64,000 bases of DNA. It comes from Labrys miyagiensis (GTDB taxonomy: Bacteria > Pseudomonadota > Alphaproteobacteria > Rhizobiales > Labraceae). The translations under genes and the position numbers were made by a program. The notes under the pieces were generated by a model, which had not been told where the DNA came from, ran no database searches, and saw only the letters and a program-made list of their open reading frames with translations. Where the stretch lies: positions 62,001-126,000 of the forward strand of contig NZ_BSPC01000024.1 in assembly GCF_030160835.1 (NCBI RefSeq), read 5' to 3'. This document shows, in pieces, positions 1 through 8,720 of the stretch. Positions within the stretch are counted from its first letter, which is position 1, and every line of letters begins with the position of its first letter.

Positions 1-1075
1 CGATATAGGAGAGCACGCGGCTCTGATGCTCGGCACTGACCATCGAGCCGAGATCCGTTCCCGGATCGAGCGGATCGCCGACCACCAGCGCCCTGGTCTT
101 TTCCAGCACGCGGTGGAGGAAGGTGTCCTTCACCTTGAGGTCGATGATCTGGCGCATATTGGCCGAGCAGTTCTGGCCGCCGTTCCAGAAGGCGGCGTTG
201 ATGGCGCTGGCGATCAGGGCATCGTCGATATCGGCATCCTCGAGCACGATGAAGGGGCTCTTGCCGCCCATTTCGAGGCCTACCGGCTTGAGATTGCTCT
301 CGCTGGCATATTTGAGGAAGTAGGCGCCGACTTCCGTCGAGCCGGTGAAGGAGACGACATCGATATCGTTGTGCCGGCCGATCGCCTGGCCAGCGGTCTC
401 GCCGAAGCCGGGCACGACATTGAGCACGCCGGCGGGCAGTCCGGCCTCGGTGGCGAGTTCGGCAAGGCGGAGCGCGGTGAGCGGGGTCTGCTCGGCGGGC
501 TTCAGGACAGCGGAGCAGCCGGCGGCGAGGGCCGGCGCCAGTTTCCAGGCGGCCATCAGCAGCGGGAAGTTCCAGGGCAGCACCAGGCCGACGACACCCA
601 CCGGTTCCTTGACGATCATCGCCACCGTCTTCTCGCCGGTGGGCGCCACCTTGCCGAAGCTTTTGTCGGCGAGCTCGGCATACCATTGGAAGAAGGTCGG
701 CACCTCATGGCCGATTTCGTTGAGGCAGTCCTTGATGGTCTTGCCGCTGTCGAGGCTCTCCATCACCGCCAATTCCACCGCATGGGCGCGTACGAGATCG
801 GCGAGGCGCAGCAGCACGGCCTTGCGCTCCTCGGGTGCGGCGCGCGACCAGGCGCCATCCTCGAAAGAGCGGCGCGCGGCGGCCACCGCCTTGTCGACAT
901 CCGCGGCATCGCCATGGGCGACCGTGCCGAGGACAGCGCCGGTGGCCGGGTTGATGTTCTCGAACACCTTGCCCGAGGCGGCCTCATGCCAGCCGCCATC
1001 GATATAGGCCTTCGAAGGGAAGGCGAGGCGGCCGGCAATCACGCGATAATCGGCGGCGGAAGAGGGTGAGGTCAT
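1..1075 (-). CDS. NAD(P)-dependent aldehyde dehydrogenase (3' end outside window)
   Basis: Oxidises an aldehyde to the acid in the cytosol; probably a late step of the adjoining catabolic operon. The frame is open to base 1, so about 358 N-terminal residues of a roughly 490-residue family are visible. Seen: the PWNFP motif near residue 167, the cofactor-site motif FTGSTEVG at 243-250, the general-base Glu in LEMGGKSP near 268, and the nucleophile Cys in GGQNCSA near 303. The ATG at 1075 overlaps the TGA of the upstream Ldh2 gene (ATGA), so the two are translationally coupled. The exact substrate (betaine-aldehyde-, aminobutyraldehyde- or semialdehyde-like) cannot be read from this part. Confidence 0.93.
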   Translation of the reverse strand, partial: MTSPSSAADYRVIAGRLAFPSKAYIDGGWHEAASGKVFENINPATGAVLGTVAHGDAADVDKAVAAARRSFEDGAWSRAAPEERKAVLLRLADLVRAHAVELAVMESLDSGKTIKDCLNEIGHEVPTFFQWYAELADKSFGKVAPTGEKTVAMIVKEPVGVVGLVLPWNFPLLMAAWKLAPALAAGCSAVLKPAEQTPLTALRLAELATEAGLPAGVLNVVPGFGETAGQAIGRHNDIDVVSFTGSTEVGAYFLKYASESNLKPVGLEMGGKSPFIVLEDADIDDALIASAINAAFWNGGQNCSANMRQIIDLKVKDTFLHRVLEKTRALVVGDPLDPGTDLGSMVSAEHQSRVLSYI

Positions 1076-2151
1076 CGGGCGGGCTCCGGAGCTGGTTCGG
1101 ATTCGGGGATGGCGGTCGGCATGGCGAGGCCGAAGCGGGTGGCAAGGCGTTCGAGGTCGCCGGCAATGCCGGGGTGGAGCCGCACGCCCTTCGCCAGCGC
1201 CTCGCGCTTGCGGCCGAGGGCGGCCTCACCGGGCAGGCGCACGCGCGGCTTGCCGGCGGGGACGCGCGCGGCCCGGCAGGCATCGGCGAGCCAGCCGGTC
1301 TGGCGGGTGAAGCCATCGAGGCCGCCGAAGAGATCGGGCGCGAAGGCCAGCACCAGCACGCTGGCACCCCATTCGGTCGGCTTGTCGGCGCGGCCATAGG
1401 CGCCGAGGCCCTGGGTAAGCGCTTCGACCATCAAGGAGAGGCCGTAGCCCTTGTGGCCGTGGTCGAGGCCGCCCACGGGCAGGATCGAGCCGCCTTGCTT
1501 CATGACGGTGGGATCATCAGTGGCGATGCCATGCTCGTCCATCACCCAGGCGCCCGGCAATCGTCCGCCGGCCGCGCGCGTGCGTCCGCACAGGGCGGCC
1601 GTCGTGATGGAGGTGGAGACATCGATGAGGATGGGGTCGCCGTCCGTGGGTATACCCGCCGCAATGGGATTGGGAGTCATGACGGGCGTCAGGCCGCCGA
1701 AGGGCGCAACATGGGAATCGCTGGGGTCGGACGAGAGTACCAGCACCATCTGCCCCTTGCGCGCCGGCTCTTCGAGGAAGGCGGCGAGGCAGGCGATGTG
1801 GTGGCTGCGGCGGACGGCGACGGCACCGATGCCGAAGCGCTCGGCGCGTCTCGCGGCCTCCTCCACCGCGAGCATGGTCGTCCACACGCCGGGCAGGCGC
1901 CTGGCGTCCCAGGTGGCGATGGCGGCGTGGTCGACGACGATGGCGGGCAGGCCCTTCTTCTCCATGGTGCCGTTGTCGAGTTCCTCGACATAGTCGGCCA
2001 GCAGCGCCAGGCCATGGGTGGTATGGCCGAGGAGATCGGCCTCGATGAGGCCCTGCGCCACCGCCTCGGCCGGCTTCTCGCCGAGGCCCGCCGCCTCCAG
2101 CGCCGTAGCGGCAAGCTGCTTCAGGTCTTCATAGCGGTAGCGCGGTTCCAT
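1072..2151 (-). CDS. Ldh2/Mdh2-family 2-hydroxyacid or ketimine oxidoreductase
   Basis: A 359-residue member of the malate/L-lactate dehydrogenase (Ldh_2) family, soluble NAD(P) enzymes acting on 2-hydroxyacids (malate, sulfolactate, ureidoglycolate) or cyclic imines. Family hallmarks seen: LGHTTHG at 41-47, the catalytic His region RRSHHIA near 114-120, and a C-terminal GHKGYGLSLMVE segment. The ATG at 2151 is chosen over longer readings because a GGGAGA ribosome site lies just upstream and homology begins there. It sits between an ABC permease and an aldehyde dehydrogenase, so it probably oxidises the imported compound or a product of it. The substrate is not identifiable by eye. Confidence 0.9.
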   Translation of the reverse strand: MEPRYRYEDLKQLAATALEAAGLGEKPAEAVAQGLIEADLLGHTTHGLALLADYVEELDNGTMEKKGLPAIVVDHAAIATWDARRLPGVWTTMLAVEEAARRAERFGIGAVAVRRSHHIACLAAFLEEPARKGQMVLVLSSDPSDSHVAPFGGLTPVMTPNPIAAGIPTDGDPILIDVSTSITTAALCGRTRAAGGRLPGAWVMDEHGIATDDPTVMKQGGSILPVGGLDHGHKGYGLSLMVEALTQGLGAYGRADKPTEWGASVLVLAFAPDLFGGLDGFTRQTGWLADACRAARVPAGKPRVRLPGEAALGRKREALAKGVRLHPGIAGDLERLATRFGLAMPTAIPESEPAPEPAR

Positions 2152-2177
2152 GGCTTCGTCTCCCGGGAGCGGTGGGT

Positions 2178-2999
2178 TCAATGCCGGCGCACGGAGATGT
2201 GCCAGGGGATGAGCAGGCGTTCGGCCAGCGTCACCATGCCGAACAGCAGGAGGCCGAGCACGGTGAGGAAGAAGATGCCGGCAAAGGCGAGGTCCGGCCG
2301 CATATTGCCGGTGACGATCTGGATGTAGAAGCCGAGGCCCTGGTCGCTGCCGATGAACTCGGCGATGGTGGCGCCCACGGTGGCGTTGACGGCCGCATAT
2401 TTGAAGCCGACGAAGCATTGCGGCAGCGCCGCCGGCAGGCGCACCTTCCAGAAGGTCCGCCAGGGACCTGCGCCCGTGGAGCGGCAAAAGCGCGTCAGCT
2501 CGTCGCTCAGCGAGCCGAACGCGTGGATGGCGTTGAGCGCCACCGGGAAGAAGCAGACCAGCACCACGATGATCACCTTGGGCAGCAGGCCGAAGCCGAG
2601 CCAGGAGATGAACAGCGGCGCGAAGGCGATCTTCGGCACCATTTCGAGGCTGACGAAGAAGGGATAGATCGTCCGCCGCAGCATCGGCGAGAAGGCGATG
2701 GCGAGCCCCATCGGCAGGCCGACGGCGATGGCGAGGAAATAGCCGAGGAAGCTTTCCAGGCCCGTGATCAGGAAATAGTTGGAGAGGCGGGGAATATCGG
2801 CCCAGCCCTTGGCGACGATCTCCGAGGGCTTGGGCAGGATATAGGCCGGGATGCTGAAGAGATCGACCGACCATTGCCAGCACAGGAACAGCCCGACGAA
2901 GAAGGCCAGAAACGGCCAGGAGCGCTGCAGCGAGGCCGCGAGGCGCAGCAGGAGGGCCGGGAGGCGGCCGGTTTCGGCGGGCTTTTCAGATGACGCCAT
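2178..2999 (-). CDS. ABC transporter permease, SsuC/TauC/NMT1 type
   Basis: An inner-membrane permease of 273 residues with about six hydrophobic segments. The BPD_transp_1 coupling loop lies around RFCRSTGAGPWRTFWKVRLP. It belongs with the ATPase and binding protein encoded immediately upstream. This transporter class imports sulfonates, nitrate, taurine or thiamine-precursor-like solutes. The ATG at 2999 overlaps the end of the ATPase gene by 14 bases; a longer in-frame start exists upstream but would overlap further. The direction of transport is inferred from the presence of a binding protein. Confidence 0.92.
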   Translation of the reverse strand: MASSEKPAETGRLPALLLRLAASLQRSWPFLAFFVGLFLCWQWSVDLFSIPAYILPKPSEIVAKGWADIPRLSNYFLITGLESFLGYFLAIAVGLPMGLAIAFSPMLRRTIYPFFVSLEMVPKIAFAPLFISWLGFGLLPKVIIVVLVCFFPVALNAIHAFGSLSDELTRFCRSTGAGPWRTFWKVRLPAALPQCFVGFKYAAVNATVGATIAEFIGSDQGLGFYIQIVTGNMRPDLAFAGIFFLTVLGLLLFGMVTLAERLLIPWHISVRRH

Positions 3000-3753
3000 A
3001 GTCACGGAAAATCCCCTGGATGCGATGGACATGGCCGGTGAATTCAGGCGTGCTCTTGACGTCGAGATCGCGCGGCCAGGGCAGGTCGATGTCGATGGCG
3101 CATTCGATGCGGCCCGGGCGCGGGGTGATCACGCAGACGGTGGAGGAAAGCTGCACCGCCTCCTCGATCGAATGGGTGACGAACACCACTGTGGGCCTGC
3201 GCTTCATCCACAGCGCCTGCAGGTCGGTGCGGATACCCTCGCGCGTCATGGCGTCGAGCTTGCCGAGCGGTTCGTCCAAGAGCAGTGTGTCGGGATCGTG
3301 CACCAGCGCCTGGCAGAAGGCGGCGCGCTGCTGCATGCCGCCGGAGAGTTCGTGCGGATAGCGCCCGGCAAAGCCTTCGAGGCGAACGGAGCGCAGCAAT
3401 TCGCTGATGCGGCCGGCATGGGCGCCCGGACTGAGGCCGCGCATTTCGAGTTGCAGCGCGACATTGCCCTCCACCGTGCGCCAGGGCACCAGCGTGTTGT
3501 CCTGGAACATGATGCCGATATCGGTCTGCGGCCCGGCGACGCGCTTGCCGTCGACCAGGATCTCGCCGCGCGAGGCATCGAGCAGGCCGGCGATCATCAG
3601 CATCAGGGTGGACTTGCCGCAGCCGGACGGGCCGAGCAGCGAGACGAAGCCGCCGGAGGGGATGGTGAGATCCGCCGGGCCGAAGGCATGCACCGCCTGC
3701 GGGCCGGAGCCGAAGGTCTTGGCAAGGGAACGCAGTTCGATCGTCGCTGCCAT
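2986..3753 (-). CDS. ABC transporter ATP-binding protein, SsuB/TauB type
   Basis: Powers the importer encoded with it. 255 residues. Walker A GPSGCGKST at 41-49, Q-loop Gln near 84 in MFQDNTLVPW, signature LSGGMQQR at 136-143, Walker B LLLDEP at 157-162, and H-loop in FVTHSIEEA. The FQDN and LLPW-like surroundings are typical of the nitrate/sulfonate/taurine subfamily. The gene overlaps the permease start and lies 87 bases downstream of the binding-protein gene on the same strand, giving a complete three-part importer. Confidence 0.94.
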   Translation of the reverse strand: MAATIELRSLAKTFGSGPQAVHAFGPADLTIPSGGFVSLLGPSGCGKSTLMLMIAGLLDASRGEILVDGKRVAGPQTDIGIMFQDNTLVPWRTVEGNVALQLEMRGLSPGAHAGRISELLRSVRLEGFAGRYPHELSGGMQQRAAFCQALVHDPDTLLLDEPLGKLDAMTREGIRTDLQALWMKRRPTVVFVTHSIEEAVQLSSTVCVITPRPGRIECAIDIDLPWPRDLDVKSTPEFTGHVHRIQGIFRDYGVI

Positions 3754-3840
3754 GGCGCTGGATGGGTCCGTTCTGTCGGGCCTTATAGAATTAAAAGCGC
3801 CCCAGGCACCGCGCAGGCACCCGGGGCAGGGACAGCCCGC

Positions 3841-4857
3841 TTATTTCGGCAGGAAATCATTGGTGTAGAAGGCACTGGCCGGGTTGTTGGTCTCGAGGCC
3901 GTTATATTTCTTCATGAGGTCGAGCATGTCGTTCCAGTCGGCGGGAACGTTGAGCCCGAGCACCTTGTCCTTGTTGGCCTTGGAATAGAGGATGCCGAGG
4001 GTCACCGCCTGCACCGCGAGGGCCTGCTGTTTGCCGGCATCCTCGGCCATGCTGCCGCCGACGATATCGGCCATGGCGTCGACGGCCGCCTGCGGATTGG
4101 CCTCTGCCGCCTTGTAGGACTTGATGGTCGCGCCGACGAAACGCTTCACCAGGTCCGGATTATCGGCGACCAGTTTCTTGGTGGCGACGATGCAGTAGCC
4201 GATCTGGTTCACGCCGAAGTCCGAATAGGCGAAGGTCACTGGCGGCTTGCCGCCGTTGGCGAGAATCTCGGCCGGCTTGTCGTCGAGGCCGCCGAGAATG
4301 CCGACCGTGCCGCCCGCACCCTGCAGATAGCTCGACACGATGGCGCCGTCGGGCACATTGGTGACGCCGATATCGCTATCCGACAGACCGGCATTCTTGA
4401 GCACCAGCGGGAAGAAGGTGTTCACGCCGGCATTGGCGGTGGTGAGGATCTTCTTGCCCTTGAGGTCGGTGATCTTGCTGACCCCTGCATCGGGGCGCAC
4501 GATGATGGCGTCGGTGCCCATGGCGTCGATCACCGCCACCGAGATCAGCGGCGCGCCCTTGGCTGCGAGGTTCACCATGCTGGCGCAGGAACCATAGGAG
4601 AAGGTGCTGTCGCCATTGGCAACCAGGCGGTGCGCCGAGCCCGAGCCATTGCCGGAGCGGATGTCGAGGTCGATGCCCGCATCCTTGAAGAAGCCCTTGT
4701 CCTTGCCGAGCGCGAAGGCGGCGTGCGAGCCGTACCACATCCAGTTGAGGCGCAGGCGCACCGCGTCCTCAGCCCGCGCCGCACTGGCGCCGGCTATCCC
4801 CGTTACCGCCAGCAACGCGATGGCGGTACGCTTCGTCCAAAGTCGCAATCCGGTCAT
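3841..4857 (-). CDS. ABC substrate-binding protein, NMT1/SsuA-like
   Basis: A periplasmic binding protein of 338 residues. A Sec signal peptide (basic N-terminus, hydrophobic stretch, ASAARA cleavage region near residue 30) precedes the mature domain, which opens with VRLRLNWMWYGSHAAF, the NMT1/THI5-like fold start. The ATG at 4857 is preferred because GAGGGG sits seven bases upstream; the longer ORF start at 4899 would put the signal peptide inside the protein. It recruits the solute for the downstream ATPase and permease. Position between the UxaA-type lyase and the transporter genes suggests a hydroxylated acid or a sulfonate as ligand, which is inference. Confidence 0.92.
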   Translation of the reverse strand: MTGLRLWTKRTAIALLAVTGIAGASAARAEDAVRLRLNWMWYGSHAAFALGKDKGFFKDAGIDLDIRSGNGSGSAHRLVANGDSTFSYGSCASMVNLAAKGAPLISVAVIDAMGTDAIIVRPDAGVSKITDLKGKKILTTANAGVNTFFPLVLKNAGLSDSDIGVTNVPDGAIVSSYLQGAGGTVGILGGLDDKPAEILANGGKPPVTFAYSDFGVNQIGYCIVATKKLVADNPDLVKRFVGATIKSYKAAEANPQAAVDAMADIVGGSMAEDAGKQQALAVQAVTLGILYSKANKDKVLGLNVPADWNDMLDLMKKYNGLETNNPASAFYTNDFLPK

Positions 4858-4895
4858 GACGATCCCCTCTGGTCTGGATAGCAGTCTCTTTTTTC

Positions 4896-6122
4896 TCACA
4901 CCGGCAGGCAGCCGGGGCCGAGCGGTTCATAGATCTTGTAGGCGAGTACGAATTCCTGGTGCCCGAGCGCCTCGGACTTGGTGGGCGTGCCGGAGGCGGC
5001 GGTTACAACGGCTTCGACGACATGGCGGCCGACATCCTCCACCGTCTCCAGGCCATCGGCGATGGTGCCGCCATTGACGTCCATGTCGCCCTCCATGCGC
5101 TGGAAGACGCGGCTGTTGGATACGCCCTTGATCACCGGCGCCAGGGCCTGCCCCACCACCGAGCCCGCGCCGGTGGTGAAGACGATCAGGTGGCAGCCGC
5201 TCGCCACCATCTCGGTGATGGTCTGCGTGTCGTTGATGTTGGGAATGCCGTAGCGCACCGGCCCGTCATTGACGGTGTCCATCAGATAGAGCCCGCCGTG
5301 GGGCGGCCGGACGCCGGGCTTGATCATGCCGCTGATCGGGCGCGAGCCGCTCTTGGCATAGGCGCCGAGGGATTTTTCCTCCAGCGTCGACAGGCCGTAT
5401 TTGATGTTGCCGCCACCGAAGCTGCCATGGCCGAGATCGCTGTAGTAGCGGTCGGCCTTGCGCACCGCCTCGCGCAGGGCCTCGCCGAGATCGGGGGTGA
5501 CGGCGCGCCCGGCCATATGCTCCTCGCAGCCGATCAGCTCGCAGGTTTCCTCGAACATCACGGCGGCGCCGGCATCGACCAGCAGGTCGACGGCATGGCC
5601 GACGGCCGGGTTGATGGTGACGCCGCTGAGCCCGTCCGAACCGCCACATTTGGTGCCGATGACGAGATCCTCGAAGCCGAAGGGCACGGTGGCGGCGGCC
5701 TTGAGGGCGGCAAGCTGCGCCTCCACCCAGGCGCGGCCGAGTTGCGTGGTGCCGGCAGTGCCGCCCGAGCCCTGGATGGTGAAGAGCTCGACCGGCCGGC
5801 CGGAGGCCTCGATCGCCGCCTTCAGCTTGCGGCGCTGGAACTCCTCGCAGCCGAGCGAGACAAGCAGCACCGCGCCCACATTGGGGTGGGTGCACAGATC
5901 CGTCATCACGCGATGGGCATAGTCGCTGGGATAGCAGCCGGGAAAACCGATGAGCTGCACGCCGTCATCCTCATAGGGCGCGGCGATCCTACGGGCGACA
6001 TGGTGGGCGCATTCGACCAGATAGGCGACGACGAGATAGTTGCGGATGCCCTTGCGCCCGTCCTGGCGCAGATAGCCGCGCATGGCGCCGGCGTTCTCGA
6101 AAGCATGAGCGAGGCTATTCAT
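4896..6122 (-). CDS. UxaA-family hydro-lyase/sulfo-lyase, large subunit
   Basis: A 408-residue protein matching the C-terminal catalytic part of altronate/galactarate dehydratases (UxaA/GarD family), which carry out elimination from hydroxy acids using a metal. Seen: GYLRQDGRKGIRNYLVV at the start, FPGCYPSDYAHRV, GTKCGGSDGLSG (conserved Cys) and SGCHLIVFTTGAGSVVG. The N-terminal SAF domain is encoded separately just upstream, with an eight-base overlap (ATG at 6122, stop of the SAF gene at 6115). This split resembles sulfolactate sulfo-lyase SuyAB as well as split altronate-type dehydratases. The substrate is undecided. Confidence 0.9.
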   Translation of the reverse strand: MNSLAHAFENAGAMRGYLRQDGRKGIRNYLVVAYLVECAHHVARRIAAPYEDDGVQLIGFPGCYPSDYAHRVMTDLCTHPNVGAVLLVSLGCEEFQRRKLKAAIEASGRPVELFTIQGSGGTAGTTQLGRAWVEAQLAALKAAATVPFGFEDLVIGTKCGGSDGLSGVTINPAVGHAVDLLVDAGAAVMFEETCELIGCEEHMAGRAVTPDLGEALREAVRKADRYYSDLGHGSFGGGNIKYGLSTLEEKSLGAYAKSGSRPISGMIKPGVRPPHGGLYLMDTVNDGPVRYGIPNINDTQTITEMVASGCHLIVFTTGAGSVVGQALAPVIKGVSNSRVFQRMEGDMDVNGGTIADGLETVEDVGRHVVEAVVTAASGTPTKSEALGHQEFVLAYKIYEPLGPGCLPV

Positions 6123-6414
6123 AGTGGTCCTCGTCATTGTTGAGGTAGCGGCTGGCGACATTGTGGACATGCACCAGCCGTCCCTTCGGAATATCGGCCC
6201 TGGTCACCGCCACCGGCACGCCGAAACGCAGGATCAGCGCGCCCTCGGCGATGTCGGCGAGGGCGATCTTGTGACCCTGCGGAATGGCCTCCCCGGCCTT
6301 GAGCGCCATGCCGGCGATGGTGCAAGCGAGGCTGCCGGCCGCGATATCCCGTAGCGCGATACCGACATTGTCGCTCGGCGCAAGGATCACCATGTTGGCG
6401 GCAGCTTCAGCCAT
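6115..6414 (-). CDS. UxaA-family SAF-domain small subunit
   Basis: A 99-residue SAF-domain protein that pairs with the large UxaA-like subunit encoded downstream. Seen: the DNVGIALRDIAAG core, the IPQGHKIALADI segment, and a C-terminal acidic tail. In altronate dehydratase this domain is the N-terminus of a single chain; here it is a separate gene, as in SuyA. The start lies seven bases after the stop of the upstream DHDPS-family gene, so the genes are co-transcribed. It has no catalytic residues of its own that I can recognise; the role as partner subunit follows from family knowledge. Confidence 0.88.
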   Translation of the reverse strand: MAEAAANMVILAPSDNVGIALRDIAAGSLACTIAGMALKAGEAIPQGHKIALADIAEGALILRFGVPVAVTRADIPKGRLVHVHNVASRYLNNDEDHYE

Positions 6415-6420
6415 GAATCA

Positions 6421-7383
6421 TCAGGCCTCGACCAGGTTCGGCGTGCCGATGGCGCGCATCATCGCGAGCGTCGGGGCCCGGTAGCGCTGGCGCGCATCGC
6501 GTGTCGGCGGGCGGCAGCGGCTGGAGGGCAGGCCGACCAGCTCCATGCATAATTTGTCGAGATAGCCGTCGCCGCTGGTGAAATCGCGTTCGATCTCGAC
6601 CCAGAGCTTGTAGAAGGGCATGGCTTCTTCCACGAGCATGCGCGCCACTTCCGCATAGTTGCCCGCGCCGATCTCACGGACCAGCTTCAGCCCCCATTGC
6701 GGCCAGAAATTGCACAGATGCACTTCGAAGGCGCGTGCGCCCAGGGCCGGCATCGGGCTGAAGGCGAAGAAGAGATTGTTGTCGATGATGGTAAAGCGCT
6801 TGGAGAAGCGAGCGGTGACGCTCTCGAACTCCATGGCGTCGGTGCGCGGCGTCGCCCATTTCAGGCCCACGACATTGGGAATCTCGGCAAGACGTTCGAC
6901 CATGGCGAAGGAGATGTTCGTGGTGGTCCAGAACGTATTATAGATGATGATGCCGATATCGGGGGCGGCCTCGGCGGCCTCGCGCACGAATTCTTCGAAA
7001 TCGCCTTCGGTGTGGCTAAAGTAGAACGGGCAGGAAACCTGGATGAAATCGGCGCCGATGCGCTGGGCCGCCTTGGCGAGGCGGACGAGCTCGAGCGTGG
7101 ACGTGGTCTGCGCTCCCATGGCGACAGGCACGCGCCCGGCCACCTCCTCGACCACCACCTCCGCCACGCGCACGCGCTCCTCGAAGGTCATGGTCGAGAA
7201 ATCGCCCGCGGCGCCGCCGGCCAGGAATACCGCATTGTCGGCCGTCAGCCCGCCATCGATGAGGAAGCGCACATAGGTGCGCAGGGCATCCTCGTCGATC
7301 GGAAAGCCTTCCACGTCGCGGAACGGCGTCGGAACCGTCACGTAGCAACCTTCGAGCTTCTTCTTCAAAACGTCGGTCTGCAC
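6421..7383 (-). CDS. DHDPS-superfamily aldolase/dehydratase
   Basis: A class I Schiff-base lyase of the dihydrodipicolinate-synthase superfamily, 320 residues (beta/alpha barrel). Schiff-base Lys near 175 in VGLKWATPR, catalytic Tyr near 148 in IIIYNTFW, and the loop GGAAGDFSTMT at 56-66 in place of the usual GTTGE-type motif. The GTG start at 7383 follows an AAGGGAAAGAGA ribosome site; the longer ORF to 7566 lacks homology. The divergent loop argues against DapA itself and for a catabolic member (keto-deoxy-sugar-acid dehydratase or aldolase). It is the first gene of the minus-strand operon. Confidence 0.9.
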   Translation of the reverse strand: MQTDVLKKKLEGCYVTVPTPFRDVEGFPIDEDALRTYVRFLIDGGLTADNAVFLAGGAAGDFSTMTFEERVRVAEVVVEEVAGRVPVAMGAQTTSTLELVRLAKAAQRIGADFIQVSCPFYFSHTEGDFEEFVREAAEAAPDIGIIIYNTFWTTTNISFAMVERLAEIPNVVGLKWATPRTDAMEFESVTARFSKRFTIIDNNLFFAFSPMPALGARAFEVHLCNFWPQWGLKLVREIGAGNYAEVARMLVEEAMPFYKLWVEIERDFTSGDGYLDKLCMELVGLPSSRCRPPTRDARQRYRAPTLAMMRAIGTPNLVEA

Positions 7384-7658
7384 GGCCGTTCTCTTTCCCT
7401 TGAAGCGTCGGCATCTTGAAGCGTCGGCACCTGGCAAAGCGCCAAGGTTCGCGGCGGGAAGTCCCGCCGTGTTCGCAGTCGCTTCGATGTCCGTTGGCTG
7501 CTCGTGGCGACCGCCGAGCCGGCGGCCGCTATGTCGTCTGAACGATAGCTTGCCATCATAGTTCACACGATTGAGCCGAAAGAGTTGACTTTCCTGGACA
7601 GTGAATGGACATTTTTAGACAATCGCGCATTCGCGTGATGTTTTAGGGACGGTGAGCC
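7384..7658. promoter_or_regulatory. Divergent promoter region of the catabolic operon and its AraC regulator
   Basis: A 275-base gap between the DHDPS-type gene (minus) and the AraC-type gene (plus). No gene is supported here. On the plus strand near 7580-7625 there is a TTGACT element followed by AT-rich sequence with repeated GGACA/AGACA steps, which could be promoter or operator DNA. A related arrangement (CAGTGAGACTATTTT) occurs near 8842, downstream of the regulator. Assignment to the regulator is inference. Confidence 0.4.
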
Positions 7659-8720
7659 ATGGCTGTTAGCGGTGCGCAGGTGGCGCATGGCACAAGCGGG
7701 GCGGATACGCCGGCGCCGGCCTTCAACCTGATCATGCAGCCGGAATTTCCGCTGAACGCCCTCATCCTGGCGAGTGAGGCGCTGCGTATCGCCAACCAGA
7801 ACAGCGGCCGGGAACTCTTTCGCTGGCGCTTCGTCTCGGAGGACGGCGCGCCGGTGCGGGCCAGCAACGGCATGTGGATGTCGGCCGACGACAGCCTGCA
7901 GACCATGCCGCATGCCGATTACTACCTCGTCTTCGAGGGCAATTTGCCTGTGCAGCGCAATTCGCCGAGGCTTCTCAACCAGTTGCGCGGCGTGGCGCGG
8001 TTCGGCGCCACCATCGGCGCCGTCGATACCGGCTCCTTCGCGCTGGCGCAGGCCGGCCTCGTCGACGACCGCCAGGTGGTGCTGCACTGGGAGGCCGTGC
8101 CCTCCTTCAAGGAGCGTTTTCCGCAGGTCGGCGTCAACGGCCAGATCTATCTCATCGAGAACCAGCGCATCACCTGCGCCGGTGGTGTCGCCACGCTCGA
8201 CATGATGCTCGATATCATCGGCCGGCTGAAATCGCCGACCTTGGCCAATGAAGTCGCCAACGCCCTGGTGCATACGCCGCGGCCGGCCAGCGCGCCGCAG
8301 CGGCTCGACGATCGCCCCAAGCTCGCCAAGCTGACTTTGTCGGACCGCATCCTCGCACTGATGGAGCGTCATCTCGACTTCCCGCTCTCGCTGCAGGAGA
8401 TCGCCCACCGCCTGGACGTGTCGCACAAGACGGTGCTGCGCGAATGTCAGCGCAGCTTCGAGGAGACGCCGATGCGGCTCTATCTGCGCATCCGCCTGCA
8501 GGCCTCGCGCAACATGCTGTTCTATGAGGAGTTCAGCATCAAGGACGTGGCGACGGCCTGCGGCTTTTCCTACCCGTCGGTGTTCGCGCGGGCCTTCCTC
8601 GCCCAGTTCGGCATGTCGCCGCGGGCCTTCCGCGACACGCTGCGCCGGGGCCAGAGCCAGACCTACCGGCCCGAGGTGCGGCGCCTCTCGATCACGCCGC
8701 CAACGGGCGAGGCGCAGTAA
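7659..8720 (+). CDS. GlxA-like AraC-family transcriptional regulator
   Basis: A 353-residue regulator with an N-terminal DJ-1/PfpI-like sensing domain (about 20-190, with FVSEDGAPVRASNG and FGATIGAVDTGSF) and a C-terminal AraC HTH (about 235-330, LSLQEIAHRLDVSHKTVLREC and the second helix pair KDVATACGFSYPSVFARAF). The nucleophile position of DJ-1 amidases carries DTGSF rather than a Cys, so it is a sensor, not an enzyme. This architecture matches GlxA/CdhR/ArgR-type activators of nitrogen-compound catabolism. Divergent placement suggests it controls the operon at 1-7383. The ATG follows GGGACGGTGAGCC. Confidence 0.9.
   Translation: MAVSGAQVAHGTSGADTPAPAFNLIMQPEFPLNALILASEALRIANQNSGRELFRWRFVSEDGAPVRASNGMWMSADDSLQTMPHADYYLVFEGNLPVQRNSPRLLNQLRGVARFGATIGAVDTGSFALAQAGLVDDRQVVLHWEAVPSFKERFPQVGVNGQIYLIENQRITCAGGVATLDMMLDIIGRLKSPTLANEVANALVHTPRPASAPQRLDDRPKLAKLTLSDRILALMERHLDFPLSLQEIAHRLDVSHKTVLRECQRSFEETPMRLYLRIRLQASRNMLFYEEFSIKDVATACGFSYPSVFARAFLAQFGMSPRAFRDTLRRGQSQTYRPEVRRLSITPPTGEAQ

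Noticed and set aside
2851-4881. Long plus-strand open frame of about 676 codons antisense to the ABC transporter genes
   Set aside because: High-GC mirror frame: it follows the codon periodicity of the real minus-strand genes, has low-complexity Arg/Gly/His composition and no family motif.
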